From: Temnopleurus reevesii
Taxonomy: Eukaryota; Echinodermata; Echinoidea; Temnopleuroida; Temnopleuridae
Assembly: GCA_036244855.1 (NCBI GenBank)
Contig: BQKZ01000863.1
Coordinates: 12,004 to 23,757, forward strand
Reading direction: 5' to 3'
DNA: 11,754 nt
The translations under genes were made by a program, and so were the position numbers. Every line of letters begins with the position of its first letter. Within the stretch, counting starts at the first letter, position 1. The notes below the pieces were generated by a model. It made no database searches. It was given only the letters and a program-made list of their open reading frames with translations, and was not told the origin of the DNA. Shown piece after piece: positions 1-8,115 of this stretch.

Positions 1-1993
1 TTGCGATTGTTGTGTCCGCACAGTTGAATACACGGCGTACGGTTCTATTGTCTGTGGCCCACTTAACTTTTCGGAAATAGTTTATATCATGTTATGAATA
101 ATTTTAACCTTATTCGTAAAAAAATATTAGATAAAAATTGGAGGTATCCTTTTGGAAGCTACAAGCTTTCCCAGATATAGTAATTGTACTGATCCTTGAC
201 TTGGCAACTTTGAACAGAATCTGTGAGGTAATTGTGGACAACACCATATTTACTCTGGGATATAAATTAACATGAAATTTGAAATGAGGAATCAACATGA
301 TTAATACCTTCATGTGTACAGAATGGTGTGGCTATATCATATGAAAAACAGAAATAGATTTATGCTTGGAAAGAAACAAATAAGAGATTCTGTATAGACA
401 AAAAATAATGTAAAGGTTTACATTGTAAACAAAATTGTTAATTCAAGAATCCCCTTTAGGATGATAAACAAATCAAATTCATGAGTTTGGAATAAATTAC
501 CTGGTTCGTAAAAACAGTCAGGGACTATGCATTTTGTTTTTCTTCATTCTTCATATAGTTGAAACATTTTACAGCAATTTCTTTCTAATACATTGCAAAT
601 ATACTGCTTTATGCCATGCCCATTAACAGGTTATTCCTCTAAGATAAAAAAAAAATGTTAAAAATCGTGATTTTGTGCAGAAAGTCTATGCATATCATGA
701 TTTGATTAACTTTCATTTAAGACATTAATATTTTTTACTTTGAATGGCTGCGATTAACTCACTTTTGCAAAATTACGCCACAACAAAAATAAAAAGTTAA
801 ATAAATAGAGATACAAAAATGAGATAATAATATCAACACACAGGAAATTGATTGTGATATTTCTTTTCAATTGATTTAAAGGTTGAGTCTGGGCCAGAAA
901 AATCTGACTTTGATTAAAAGCAGTAATGTCGGACTGACCGATAAAGAAAAGGTTGAAGCAAATCCGAGAATGAATAAGAAAGTTCTGAATATTTCAATCG
1001 CATCATTCTACAGTGATTTTTCCTGCACATTGGCAAAATTTAGTCACTGCTATGACATATAGGTATGGCACGCACTTCTCAGCAAGTAGTTTGTTATATC
1101 TTATTGTTTTAACGCACCTCCTCCCCATTTTCAACCCCTAAAATTTGCTGATGTGCAAGAAGAATCAATGTTGGTGATATCATTGAAGTATTCCTAACTT
1201 TCATGCATATTTTATGATGTGCTTCAAACTTTTTTTAACCTGTGGTCTGATTTTTATGCCATTACTCAAAGCAATATCTAACTGCCCTGCCTCTAAAAAT
1301 TCTGAAGTATTTCATTATATTCATAATCAGCTTAATTGGAGGTATAAAACTTGATTTACAATCATAAACTGACTTTTAGCAAAAGTAACAAATTAAACCA
1401 AAATCTTCTTTTCAAGTATATTACAAGTAACTTGCATGCCAGTTTTTTATGCGATTGCACATTTTACAGCCGATGTATGATGATGATTAGGGGGAGAGGG
1501 TGAGATAACCCTTCTCCTCTCTTGGCTGCTTTTTCGGCTTTAGGCTGTATGCTATGACGGTAGCCTCTCCCCCAGATAAAATGTTGTAGTAGCAAGAATA
1601 GCCAATTGAAAACAGCTTGGGGTAAATGTAGACCTCATAGTAAGCAGAATGGACAAAGAAATTGGACAAAATAAACAACTTTTATTCAATCCCTCATAAT
1701 AGATCCAGAATCCATTATAAATTCTCTACCCCCTTATTTTGCAAGAAATGTCGATTAGATGTCACATCTGTTCATTGAATACACAGGGAAGTTACTTCAC
1801 TCTATGTGCTTAAAGCAATTGTGAAGTTGGTTACTTTGTCCATTTTCTTTGTCTGCTCTGCTCACAGTGCCTGATGCAGCCATGAGCGCTCTCTCTCCAT
1901 CATTAGAGGTGGAGAGAATGGCAAATGGAGTGACCTGTAAATCAAATTAAATCTACCCACAATGTCAGTGTGAGAAATCACTCATTGCTCCTA
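1..1993. other. AT-rich stretch without a recognisable gene
   Basis: No reading frame here resembles a protein and no splice-bounded exon is convincing. The open frames at 110-313 and 1487-1678 (minus) are short and have no domain-like composition. The segment around 870-1050 has the texture of an old dispersed repeat (it shares a loose pattern of GCAAAtC then GTTctGAATaTtt with the repeat near 9970-10015), but this is too weak to call. The only clear local structure is an inverted pair of 10-bp purine/pyrimidine arms at 1490-1499 and 1564-1573. Confidence 0.6.
1490..1573. repeat. Inverted pair GGGGGAGAGG / CCTCTCCCCC
   Basis: A perfect 10-bp G-rich arm (1490-1499) faces its reverse complement (1564-1573) across about 64 bases. 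It could fold as a long-loop stem. No terminal target duplication is visible, so this may be chance or the core of a decayed element. Confidence 0.35.
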
Positions 1994-2111
1994 CAGTACG
2001 GACAGAATTAAAGCTACCAGTGTCCCGCCAATCCCACGAAAATGCATGTATTTTGCATAGGCCTTGGTGGGACATGGCGGGAGTCAGTTAACTTTATTTC
2101 TGTCCATACTG
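1994..2111. mobile_element. 118-bp foldback MITE with TA flanks (Tc1/mariner-like ends)
   Basis: The left arm begins CAGTACGGACAGAATTAAAG and the right arm, read on the other strand, begins CAGTATGGACAGAAATAAAG. The two arms stay matched for about 45 bases each with a few mismatches and small gaps, leaving a loop of roughly 25-30 bases. Both ends are flanked by TA (1992-1993 and 2112-2113), the target duplication expected of Tc1/mariner-type insertions. It has no coding capacity, so it is a non-autonomous element. The palindromic form and the exact CAGT...ACTG ends are seen directly; the superfamily is inferred from the ends and the TA. Confidence 0.75.
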
Positions 2112-2272
2112 TAGCTGTGGTAAAAAACCCCTCAGTCATAAAGATGCCCCGATGCAACACTATTGACATCACTCTTTGTTTAGTTGAGTCCTGAATAACT
2201 GCCCCTGAACAGAGAGAGACACACAACTCAGGTCATGGATGGCTCTACTCGATGATACAAGACTGAGAAAAA

Positions 2273-2447
2273 CATTCAACCTTGCCAAAGTCAAATCTGT
2301 TGGGACTGCATTAAGAGCTTCGACTTGGAGGAAATTCAACTTATAAGGGGTAAAAACAAAAGATTATGAAGAGATGGGGGAAAAAAAAGACCTTAAACTT
2401 ACGCGATTATTTGATTTATATGAATTCGACTTAGGCAAGGTTGACTG
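2273..2447. mobile_element. 175-bp pogo/Tigger-like MITE
   Basis: The left end reads CATTCAACCTTGCCAAAGTC and the right end, on the other strand, reads CAGTCAACCTTGCCTAAGTC, giving inverted repeats of about 25 bp. The right end is followed by TA (2448-2449); the left flank is AA, so the left duplication looks mutated. The interior also carries phrases such as CTTCGACTTGGAGG and GAATTCGACTTAGGC that repeat the end motif. Non-autonomous elements with this AACCT..CCTAAGTCGA end style are common in animals and are usually assigned to pogo-like DNA transposons. The match to that group is from memory. Confidence 0.65.
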
Positions 2448-2609
2448 TATGTAGCATCATGGTAAATTGGGGATTTAATTTGTGACTGGGGTATAATCAG
2501 CAATCAGAGTAGTTTGGCAAAGATACTAATAAAATTGATAGATTTGTTGTTAACATGATTTCAAGTCTTCTTTAAAATGTAGCAGGTGCGGCAGTGTACT
2601 TCATCCTCA

Positions 2610-2925
2610 CATTATACAAGGCCACTTTACTTAGTTCCAACAAGTTGCTTTGCAGTGCCTCGATATCTATTAGAAGTTGTGTCCGAGTCTAGCGCATATG
2701 TCCTTGGAACTCAATCACAGCATCCCAGGTTCCAGTTTGATAATTTCACTAATTTCCTTCGAATGGCAAGAAATGTATTAACATTTGTAGCCACTCTCAC
2801 CCAGGTGTTACTTGGGAACCGGTTAGAAAAGTCTCTTGTGGTTGGATTGGCTGTGCGCGTCATAAAAGCCAAATAGCTATAAAATCCAGTGACCGGGTAA
2901 TAATAATGTGAGCGTTCAGGTCGAT
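2610..2925 (+). mobile_element. tRNA-derived SINE-like element, diverged
   Basis: The segment keeps the order of features of tRNA-headed SINEs of marine deuterostomes: an A-box-like ACTTAGTTCC near 2628-2637, a B-box-like region TTGTGTCCGAGTCT near 2678-2691, then CATATGTCCTTGGAACTC, a middle CTCACCCAGGTGT (about 2796-2808) followed by GGGAACCGG, and a tail GTGACCGGGTAATAATAATG (2890-2909). The plus-strand open frame at 2586-2876 lies wholly in this repeat and is not a gene. The boundaries are approximate and I see no clean target duplication. Family placement rests on remembered sequence style. Confidence 0.55.
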
Positions 2926-3023
2926 GATAACTGGTAACGCGCGATGTAAGAACCCATTGTCAATATTACCGATAGGGCCAAGACACTTCCATTGTCAATG
3001 TTCATGTGTATCTTTCCGCTCAC

Positions 3024-3090
3024 CTCACCACAGTCGACTTGGTACAGCATCTTCACTGGGGGTACATACTTCCAGGTTCTGTGTGTATAC
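3024..3090 (-). CDS. Tentative short internal exon
   Basis: On the minus strand a T-rich tract ending ATTTTTGACAG immediately precedes 3090, and two overlapping donors follow: GAG|GTGAGC (exon end 3024) or GTG|GTGAGG (exon end 3029). If it follows the candidate exon at 4124-4455, which ends in phase 0, the frame reads VYTQNLEVCTPSEDAVPSRL and needs the shorter 62-nt version to avoid a TGA. Another frame is also open and reads THRTWKYVPPVKMLYQVDC. I recognise no domain in either. A MITE lies 26 bp upstream of the exon in the intron. It could be a chance splice pair in intronic DNA. Confidence 0.22.
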
Positions 3091-3116
3091 CTGTCAAAAA
3101 TTAAATAAAAAAGATA

Positions 3117-3456
3117 CAGTTGAACCCCCTTATAATGAGGTCCTTGGGACCAGCAAAAATTCATCTACAGTGGAAACTTGGTATAAGGAGATCTGATATA
3201 ACAATATTCCTGATATGAAGAGGTAATGGTTTGGCCCAATCTCTTTACAACTTATTGTGTTTTAACCCTGTTATCATGAGATTAATGCTATAACAAGGTA
3301 TTTTCATGGTACAAAGTACATCATTATACAGAGTTTCCACTGTATAATGAGATTTTGGGATATTAAGAATAAAATACTTAGAAAACAGAGTTGGGGTCTT
3401 GAACATTACCTTGTTATATATGTTATATTGGTACTCTTCATAACAAGGTTTGACTG
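3117..3456. mobile_element. 340-bp pogo/Tigger-like MITE with nested repeats
   Basis: The left end reads CAGTTGAACCCCCTTATAAT and the right end, on the other strand, reads CAGTCAAACCTTGTTATGAA. Both sit next to TA (3115-3116 and 3457-3458), so ends and target duplication are intact. Inside there is a second inverted pair, ACAGTGGAAACT (about 3168-3179) and AGTTTCCACTGT (about 3331-3342), and several variants of the motif TTATAATGAGGT spaced along the element. No transposase is encoded. The end motif CAGTyrAACCyyyTTATAA is typical of pogo-like families. The nested layout suggests one element inside another, or an origin by repeated end duplication. Confidence 0.75.
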
Positions 3457-4123
3457 TATCTCATATCAAGGAGAATCTGTTGAACCTTGGGAGTCATCTT
3501 GTATCACTCAAGACCATCTGTACGAAGTGATCTACTAATTGCTTTCTTCCAGATGAAAATTTGCAGGCCACCTGTTTACAGTCACAGATATTTCTGTATC
3601 CCATGAAAGGCAATTTTACACATGTTTGAATGTAAGGCATTGTCCATCAAGCACATTTGATATATTTAAACCGGAAATTTAACCACATCTTATAGTAGTA
3701 TTTCAGCTTGTAATAGTATTTGATATCAGGAACAAAATTGCTCTCATTATGAATATTCCATTGGCCTCTGTAAGGAACGATGTCATAAAACAGGGCAAAT
3801 AAAAATGTCAGGGCAAAAAAGGGACAAAACTTCTACACTCTGCTTAGAAGTTAGCTCTGCTTATATCATTTTTGCTTTCACCTATTGTATAATTTTCATA
3901 TTACCAGCATTACAGTGCCCATTACAAGGTCCATCCAATGATCCACATCATCAAAAGGAATCTTTTATGGTCTCGGTTACGTCTCTATTTACCCCAGCAT
4001 CCCTGTTTGCTTTGTTTTACATTACCATAAATATGATAAAAGCAGTTCGTCCATAACGAAGAATGACTTGAACATCTCAAATCCAACCTACTTAGAATAT
4101 TGAACATCCCAAGATAAACTTAC
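3457..4123. other. Non-coding stretch, presumably intronic
   Basis: The plus-strand frame at 3805-4056 (83 residues, starting MSGQKRDKTS) has two hydrophobic runs. It has no recognisable domain, no supporting splice sites and no homologue that I recognise. The rest is AT-rich with no structure that I can name. Confidence 0.5.
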
Positions 4124-4455
4124 CGATAATATTGAGGATGCAGAATGCCGTCTTGCAGGGCAAGAGAAGAGATTGTTCACATTAGCAAGTTTTGTCCACG
4201 TCATAATCTTCTTAGTGGGGGGAGCAAGGACCATGGAAGCAACGATGTCTGACGTATCTCGGAGTTGTCTCTTGAACGAACCATCGTCCAGATTCTTTGC
4301 CGTATCGATAATGAGCTTCTTCTTTTTCCCTCTGTCCTCCTTCTTCTTTGTTTTCTCCTCTATGGGCTTTGCTTTTTCCTCTTTATGCTTTGCTGTTTCC
4401 TCTTTACCTTTCCGTCTTCTTTTAGTTGTCTTTGTTGACTCTGCTTCCACACAAC
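4124..4455 (-). CDS. Candidate Lys/Glu-rich internal exon of the zinc-finger locus
   Basis: A 332-nt open segment on the minus strand is bounded by an AG (CCATAATAG|GT, weak pyrimidine tract) and a good donor, TCG|GTAAGT. The 6118 donor of the zinc-finger exon leaves one base, G, and this exon supplies GT, giving a Gly codon and continuing CVEAESTKTTKRRRKGKEE. About residues 8-40 are strongly basic/acidic with runs such as KTKKKEDRGKKKK, a possible nuclear-localisation and charged linker region; the C-terminal part contains FKRQLRDTSDIVASM. The exon ends in phase 0. There are no zinc fingers. The Lys-rich region is low in complexity, so an open frame could arise by chance; phase match alone has a one-in-three chance. 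The opposite-strand frame at 4173-4685 is its shadow. Confidence 0.4.
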
Positions 4456-5164
4456 CTATTATGGATACGTTGATGCAATGTTTGGACTTTGTTCCCGGCA
4501 GCCAGAACAGCCTTCTTTCACATCGCAGAGGATGTTTCACGATGCTTGTCGCCAACGAAAAGCAGTCATTTCTGACAATTACCATAGCAACAGTCAGTGA
4601 TAATGACTTTCATCCAATCAAAATCAAGAAATTCCTTGGATTACATGTTGTCAGTGTTGACTGCAGCTGGCGACAAGCTTCATAAAATGTCCTCCAGTTT
4701 ATTCATCTTGGATGAACGTGTGACAACGCAGGGCGGCGGTTTAGGAAAACTTGCCACACCATAGAAAAATTGAGCATGGAGGAAAAACCTGCCAAAATCA
4801 TTTGGCATGCTGTGTTTTCAGGGAAACAGCACTGTCATGGCCACCGGGAACACAGTAAACAAGCATCCATATTACATAACTTTGAGAAAAAATAGCTCAG
4901 CAAGAACAATTGCATTAAAAATCATTGCTGTTGAAATGGAAAAATGTAAAAGTTAACAAGTATTCATTGTAATGGTTGAAAATGCTTTTAAAATTCAGAT
5001 TTTCAATATTTCATATGTGAAAATATGAAAACACATTAACGAAATGACACATTTGCAAATAACAGTGAGAGAGAGAGAGGAAGAGAAAGAGATATAAGCT
5101 GAATGATATTTGAATAACAGATATTGTACTCAATAGGACATAACATTATGTACAATCAAAGAGA
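4456..5164. other. Non-coding stretch, presumably intron
   Basis: No exon with usable splice sites or domain content is visible. It contains a purine-rich GA tract at 5067-5093 and otherwise AT-rich DNA. Confidence 0.5.
5067..5093. repeat. GA-rich microsatellite
   Basis: Seven uninterrupted GA units are followed by imperfect GA/GAAA units on the plus strand. On the sense strand of the zinc-finger locus this is a CT tract, but no AG acceptor with open coding follows it directly. Confidence 0.8.
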
Positions 5165-5325
5165 AACAAGGAACCAACTCCTATAGCCCATTCACCTCAC
5201 CTGGATCAAGTGCAGAATGTGGATGAATTTCTTGCTGACGAATAAAATAAACATAAAATGGCTGGAATCAAATGACTATATTCTGAGCGTGCATGCAAGA
5301 ATTAGAACCCCTAAACCACAACGCT
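5165..5325 (-). mobile_element. tRNA-derived SINE-like element, copy A
   Basis: Read on the minus strand it begins near 5325 with GCGTTGTGGTTTAGGGGTTC (A-box-like) and continues to a B-box-like TCATTTGATTCCAGCC near 5256-5271. Then come CAGCAAGAAATTCATCCACA, ATCCAGGTGAGGTGAATGGG and a tail TATAGGAGTTGGTTCCTTG. This matches the order seen in tRNA-headed SINE-like repeats of echinoderms and relatives, from memory. Copy B, 75 bp away on the same strand, shares the core GAAATTCATCCACATT, so the family is supported within the window itself. It lies in the presumed intron between 6118 and 4455. Confidence 0.6.
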
Positions 5326-5399
5326 TCCACAGTATGATAAAGACCCCATGCTTATGTAATAAACTTTCTGTAATATACTTTCTTTTCACTTTTCCCCTA

Positions 5400-5622
5400 A
5401 GACTCAAAGCACTTGGCTCAACTACCCTGGCGTTAACAAAACTTGGTAGCGACCAATAAGGTGCCGGAGCTATTCTGCCAGGTACCCTGTAAATTCCCCT
5501 GGGTTGAATGCAGCACAATGTGGATGAATTTCTTACGGAAGGAAATCACCGTCAACGATCAAATTTCAGTTGTGACCCACAAGTTGAATGTTCAGAGTCA
5601 CAACCACTGAATCACGCGGTGG
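5400..5622 (-). mobile_element. tRNA-derived SINE-like element, copy B
   Basis: On the minus strand it begins near 5622 with CGCGTGATTCAGTGGTTGTG (A-box-like TGATTCAGTGG) and a degenerate B box near 5553-5570. It continues with GAAATTCATCCACATTGTGC, TGCATTCAACCCAGGGGAAT, ACAGGGTACCTGGCAGAATA and a tail ending near CAAGTGCTTTGAGTC. The shared block with copy A and the same orientation show two members of one family side by side. Extents are approximate, and I found no flanking duplication. Confidence 0.6.
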
Positions 5623-6117
5623 AGGTTAGCGTGTAATGAGAACAATGGTCATAATCATGGAAGTAAGTTGTCTCTTCAACCAATTTGGAAAAACCACTAA
5701 TCTGGGTAGTTTACAAGATTGTTTTGAGGTCTACCTAGGAATCAGGTGCTTTACAGCCCCATGGCGAAGAAAAATAGCCATTAGTGTTAACCAAGATTCA
5801 TGGGCCCCAACAATCTTCCATTGAGTCAAAAGAATGAAAAAGCTGGACCGATGATAATAATTTAGTTCTTAAAGAAATCTTGTTATATCCGACCTTGATA
5901 AAACAAGTTTCCAATATATTTGCGATGCGCATGCTTGAATGAATTCTAACGATAGCTTTTCCAGGTGAACTCCTCTTTACATTTATCCTAGGCATAGGGT
6001 TTATGAGTAAAACAATTCTTGTGACCATGCAGGTCAAGTATGTTCCAAAGTTGCTTGATAAACTGGTATAGTAGAAATAATTGCGACAACTTGATGAAAA
6101 CTTGGTCATTTACTTAC
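5623..6117. other. Intron after the 1002-nt zinc-finger exon
   Basis: This begins, in gene orientation, with the strong donor GTAAGT at 6112-6117. Open frames at 5636-5824 (plus) and 5798-6109 (minus) have no recognisable protein character. Confidence 0.5.
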
Positions 6118-7119
6118 CTTGTTCAATGGTATCCTGCCCACTATCATCGTTCTCACTCCGCCGTTCACGTGTCTGTTGAATGGCGTATTTTACGGTGATC
6201 TTGGTTTCGCACAGGTAGCACTGCAGCGGGTCTTCCCACGTATGGCTCTTAACATGAACCCTGAGGCCCTACTCAGTGACATACTGCTTCCGACAATACG
6301 TACATGGGAACGTTTGCGAGAGCTTTGCTTGCTGGATCCGAACCCGCATGGAGATGTCGTCGAGGAGAAAGAAGTCCTTGTCGCAGCGCCAACAATGACA
6401 GGTTTTATTCGCAGCGTGTGTTTGAAGATGACACATGAGATTCGACTTCATCAGAAACTCTTAATCGCAGAAGGAGCAGTGATAAACAAACAATGCAAGG
6501 TTCTTCTCTTGGTGTGTCTTTGAATGGGTGCTGAGCTCCTCTTGACTGGCAAACATCGTCTTACACAGATGACAGGTGTAAAATTCCCCATCGGTGCACT
6601 AAATGTCTGTCAACGCATTAGCCACAGTGTAAGTCTGTGCGTGGTTTATGAGTAGACATCTACTAGCAAATGTAATGTTACACAGATGGCATGGGTGTAA
6701 CTTTCCAACCATGCTTTTCTTTAAATGATATTTCAGAAGGAATTTAGAAGGGAATAATTGATTGCAATGTTTACATGGAAATTCTTTCTCCTCCTCTGTA
6801 TCTTTTGCATTTAAACTCCTCGGATGATTCTGTCTATAATGGATCCTCAGTGCACAATTTGTGGCAAACAGTGTCTGGCAGCGTTTGCACCAGTACGGTC
6901 CGTCCTCTCTGTTTTCCGTAACATGACATTGAAGAGCACAATTTGAGTGAAATACTTGCTTGCAAGGGGGACATGATAGTTCGTCCTTTCCTTCCGGCTG
7001 CATGCCTGGTTCGGTATATAGATGTGTCTGAAGATAAGACTCATTTTGAAATGTTCTCGTACAATGAGGGCATTCAACCACTGTTCCTTCTTTGTACAAT
7101 TTCATGTGATGAATAAGAG
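6118..7119 (-). pseudogene. C2H2 zinc-finger exon, ten finger remnants, three nonsense codons
   Basis: The exon is bounded by a textbook acceptor (CT-rich tract ending GCTCCACAG at 7120) and a strong donor (CAAG|GTAAGT at 6117). It holds 334 codons in one unbroken phase-1 to phase-1 frame, with no frameshift. It opens in the last part of a finger (LIHHMKLYKEG) and then carries ten C2H2 units starting near VECPHC, LSCPPC, YWCKRC, FPCKHC, HPCHLC, YTCHLC, YHCSFC, CHCWRC, FPCTYC and LQCYLC. In-frame stops lie at 6601-6599 (TAG, after NALTDI), 6463-6461 (TAA, in CSFCD*EF) and 6271-6269 (TAG, in YVTE*GL). Full Cys2His2 sets remain only in units 3, 6, 7 and 9; units 1, 2, 4 and 5 keep the first His but lost the second, and units 8 and 10 lost both. 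Such proteins are normally nuclear DNA-binding factors. The stops and lost ligands suggest a decaying gene; a truncated five-finger product ending at 6599 remains possible. Confidence 0.75.
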
Positions 7120-7146
7120 CTGTGGAGCAGAGAGAGAGAGAGAAAG
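7120..7146 (-). promoter_or_regulatory. Splice acceptor with CT-repeat polypyrimidine tract
   Basis: A GA microsatellite on the plus strand is, in gene orientation, a run of CT units followed by GCTCCACAG. It forms the pyrimidine tract of the acceptor of the 1002-nt finger exon. Because the tract is a microsatellite, its length may vary between alleles. Confidence 0.7.
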
Positions 7147-7292
7147 GAGCATTCTCAGTAATGTGGGCTTGAGGTATGAATACAGGATACGATCATGTGG
7201 TGGGGGAGAAAGACTATGGAAAAGAGATTCTTTCTTTATCATTTTCTCTTGAATGCATCTTAGTCACTCCACAGAGTGGATTAGGTGATACA

Positions 7293-7381
7293 TAAATTAC
7301 ATTATTATTGTTAAATATTATTTAAGCAAGCAAAATTCTTAAATTGTTTGCTTACTCCAAATAATAATATGTAATAATTTA
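7293..7381. repeat. Imperfect AT-rich inverted repeat
   Basis: The arms TAAATTACATTATTATTG (7293-7310) and, from the other strand, TAAATTATTACATATTATTA (7381-7362) match imperfectly, with an inner pair AAGCAAGCAAA and TGTTTGCTT (7324-7353). It sits just upstream of the LINE 3' end and may belong to it or be an old foldback element. No target duplication is clear. Confidence 0.4.
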
Positions 7382-7440
7382 TTTTCTTTAACTTTTTTTC
7401 TTCAAAGAGATGATTTTGTTTTACTTTGTTTTGTTGTAAA

Positions 7441-7571
7441 GGCGATCCCAACACAAGCTGTGCTTTCAGGGAACTCGCCTCCTTTATTTTGTTCTATTTG
7501 TGATATTATTTTGCATTGATTATGTATATGAAAAAGGAAATAAATTAATTCAATTCAATTCAATTCAATTC
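7441..7571 (+). mobile_element. LINE 3' end: hairpin plus (AATTC)n tail
   Basis: At 7441-7479 the sequence folds as GGCGA-TCCC-..-AAGC / GCTT-..-GGGA-..-TCGCC with a three-base apical loop. About 65 bases later a tail of five AATTC units (7547-7571) begins. A 3' stem-loop followed by a short tandem repeat is characteristic of CR1/L2-type non-LTR retrotransposons, whose reverse transcriptase recognises the 3' end. No coding sequence of the element is recognisable upstream, so it appears to be a 5'-truncated copy, with an unknown left edge perhaps near 7260-7440. Alternatively it is a SINE that borrowed a LINE tail. Confidence 0.55.
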
Positions 7572-8047
7572 AAGAAAAAAGGGGGTCTTCACTTCCGAAA
7601 ATGGTGACCAGATAGGAGGTTTTCACAGCCAACGCCTCTTCAAAAGCGAAAAAAAGCATAATCTAGTAAAAGTGTAGGTCCGTTATGTGCCAAATCGGGT
7701 GGGTGGGAGTGGCTATCTTTGCTCCTTGGATCTGCCTATTGACTTCATTCATACTGTAAGCTTTCATAAATTTATATATTCATTTAAATCTTAAATAAAA
7801 TTTCACTGACTAATTAGGATAAACTGAATGACTGTTTGATAGTCAATAAAGATCGTAGCCCCTTTCACTCACCCTTCCACATTTTTGCACTTTATGGAGG
7901 CACTAATTTTACTGTTTAGCCATTGACCCCACCTTTACTCTATTGAACAAGACTGAATACATTCATCCAATCAATACCCATCTTGCCGATTGCTGTAATT
8001 ACCGTAATGTCCCTCTCTCCACAAATATAGGGCAGTTAAAATTACAA

Positions 8048-8115
8048 TGTACTGTAAATGCTAAAATTTTCGCTGGGGTTCAATTTTCGCGACCATGAAT
8101 TCGCTGGAATTTTTT
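8048..8115. repeat. Possible dispersed-repeat fragment (ACTGTAAATGC...TTTTCGC)
   Basis: The phrases TACTGTAAATGCTAAAATTT, TTCGCTGGGG, ATTTTCGCGACC and TTCGCTGGAATTTT form the repeated TTTTCGC texture of a common invertebrate interspersed repeat. No partner end could be found, so extent and class are unknown. Confidence 0.35.

Noticed and set aside
2586..2876. Plus-strand 96-residue open frame
   Set aside because: It lies wholly inside a diverged SINE-like repeat and shows no domain.
2916..3164. Minus-strand 82-residue frame as an unspliced gene
   Set aside because: It runs through a strong AG acceptor and GT donors and into a MITE, so at best a short exon lies within it.
3805..4056. Plus-strand frame with two hydrophobic stretches, possible small membrane protein
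   Set aside because: No recognised family, no splice or promoter context, and random AT-rich DNA gives such stretches.
4173..4685. Plus-strand 170-residue frame with FFFFPLSSFFFVFSS-type runs
   Set aside because: The phenylalanine/serine runs are the antisense of the Lys/Glu-rich minus-strand frame; a membrane protein is not supported.
5255..5622. Functional tRNA genes on the minus strand
   Set aside because: A- and B-box-like words exist, but the cloverleaf is degenerate and a SINE body follows.
6119..6523. Plus-strand 134-residue open frame
   Set aside because: It is antisense to the zinc-finger exon, where finger motifs in the minus frame explain the sequence.
6118..7119. Stop codon reassignment as the reason for three in-frame stops
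   Set aside because: Animal nuclear genes use the standard code, the same stops end other frames normally, and lost zinc ligands point to decay.
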